This document shows, piece after piece, positions 20,901 to 21,222 of a stretch of DNA of 21,222 nt; positions within the stretch are counted from its first letter, which is position 1, and every line of letters begins with the position of its first letter. Source of the DNA: Bugula neritina (lineage: Eukaryota > Bryozoa > Gymnolaemata > Cheilostomatida > Bugulidae); the NCBI GenBank assembly GCA_964035545.1, contig CAXIUT010000054.1:64001-85222 (forward strand), in the 5' to 3' direction. A program made the translations under genes and the position numbers. The notes under the pieces were generated by a model, which was given only the letters and a program-made list of their open reading frames with translations, searched no databases and was not told the DNA's origin.

Positions 20901-21090
20901 GCAAAGAGTTTTGCCTAAGCGATGTACTAGGTAGTGAGAATATCTCTAATTGCTTCAGCTGATATTTTCGTAGCATTTCTGGCTATTGGATGATGTACTG
21001 ATTGAGGTTGGAGACTTCTTGGAGGTAGACTTTCGTGTCTTTGTAGGTCTACTTTTTAAGGATAAGAGAAATTAGTTTGTTTTTGTTCAT
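17928..21090 (-). CDS. VHS-like, coiled-coil and adaptor-appendage-like protein
   Basis: 1018 residues from six exons. Introns: 21030-21052 (23 nt), 20874-20893 (20), 18747-18766 (20), 18604-18623 (20), 18108-18130 (23); all keep frame. N-terminus (~20-190): helical, VHS-like, with AKLFAIRYLKDAFEKGN and a distal IIKWAQWLPDSN...LKKKNI resembling the end of VHS domains. Middle (~200-640): low-complexity Lys/Gln/Ser/Pro linker, including a QYSKATRQIQYSK duplication. Coiled coil ~640-745. C-terminus (~800-1018): resembles the alpha-adaptin appendage, with SLQLAFHF, LPVMYFNFL..EEF and FLGQLELLRNNKAILRVYI. VHS domains bind ubiquitin or sorting signals, and adaptor ears recruit coat accessory proteins, so vesicle sorting is inferred. 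Exon 1 begins at the only in-frame ATG, 51 bp from the telomere. The domain calls are by eye; the gene model is firmer than the function. Confidence 0.75.
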
Positions 21091-21141
21091 GTTCTGATTC
21101 AACGATTATGAGTTATTATTATGTTTAAATTTGATAGTATA
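21091..21141 (-). promoter_or_regulatory. Subtelomeric 5' flank of the last gene
   Basis: 51 bp between the ATG and the first GGGGTT unit. AT-rich. Such a short space for promoter plus 5' UTR is typical of gene-sized macronuclear chromosomes. Confidence 0.4.
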
Positions 21142-21222
21142 GGGGTTGGGGTTGGGGTTGGGGTTGGGGTTGGGGTTGGGGTTGGGGTTGGGGTTGGGGT
21201 TGGGGTTGGGGTTGGGGTTGGG
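21142..21222 (+). repeat. Terminal telomere (GGGGTT)n
   Basis: Thirteen perfect GGGGTT units plus GGG (81 bp) at the window's right end. The G-rich strand runs 5'->3' toward the end, as a right telomere should. No GGGTTT variants occur, unlike the mixed telomeres described for Paramecium tetraurelia. The true length is unknown because the window stops inside the repeat. Confidence 0.97.

Noticed and set aside
1-21222. Transposons, CRISPR arrays, tRNA or rRNA genes
   Set aside because: No inverted-repeat-bounded transposase, spaced repeat array, or recognisable structural RNA was seen on either strand.

Overview
The window looks like macronuclear (somatic) DNA from a ciliate. Every convincing gene reads through TAA and TAG as glutamine and ends at TGA. 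The DNA is AT-rich, genes are packed with gaps of 8 to 264 bp, and the right end is a pure (GGGGTT)n telomere. The introns are tiny: 13 were inferred, nine of 20 nt, two of 21 and two of 23. Pure G4T2 telomeres plus Paramecium-like introns suggest an oligohymenophorean. The species cannot be told: P. tetraurelia mixes G4T2 with G3T3, and Tetrahymena introns are much longer. The telomere and intron statements about known genera are general knowledge, not something read from this window.

Layout, left to right. 53-2296 (+): a leucine-rich-repeat gene broken by four single-base frameshifts. 2561-4242 (-): a secreted or membrane cysteine-rich protein. 4345-5544 (+): an ALKBH1-type dioxygenase. 5553-8434 (-): a HEAT-repeat protein resembling the dynein-arm assembly factor DNAAF5. 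8479-8802 (+): a small basic protein, possibly mitochondrial. 8974-11375 (-): an OSCA/TMEM63-like channel. 11538-11949 (-): a small one-pass membrane protein. 12072-13484 (+): an MFS transporter of the FLVCR/SLC49 type. 13513-17714 (-): a 1393-residue protein with three AT-hooks and many ankyrin repeats. 17773-17825: an internal (CCCCAA)n tract. 17928-21090 (-): a six-exon gene with a VHS-like N-terminus, disordered and coiled-coil middle, and a clathrin-adaptor-appendage-like C-terminus. 21142-21222: the terminal telomere.

The most unusual structure is the right-hand 3.45 kb. It begins with CCCCAA repeats (correct for a left chromosome end), ends with GGGGTT repeats (correct for a right end), and holds exactly one gene with about 102 bp and 51 bp of flank. 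It therefore has the form of a complete single-gene nanochromosome joined to a 17.8 kb multigene segment. The join could be a real interstitial telomere, an alternative chromosome form, or an assembly or amplification chimera; the sequence alone cannot decide. The gene on this unit has an architecture like GGA/adaptor proteins (VHS at one end, adaptor ear at the other) and is the best candidate for something undescribed.

The genes do not form a pathway. They are independent eukaryotic genes, mostly arranged in convergent or divergent pairs. No stretch longer than 264 bp is without a gene, and I saw no rRNA, tRNA, transposon or CRISPR feature.
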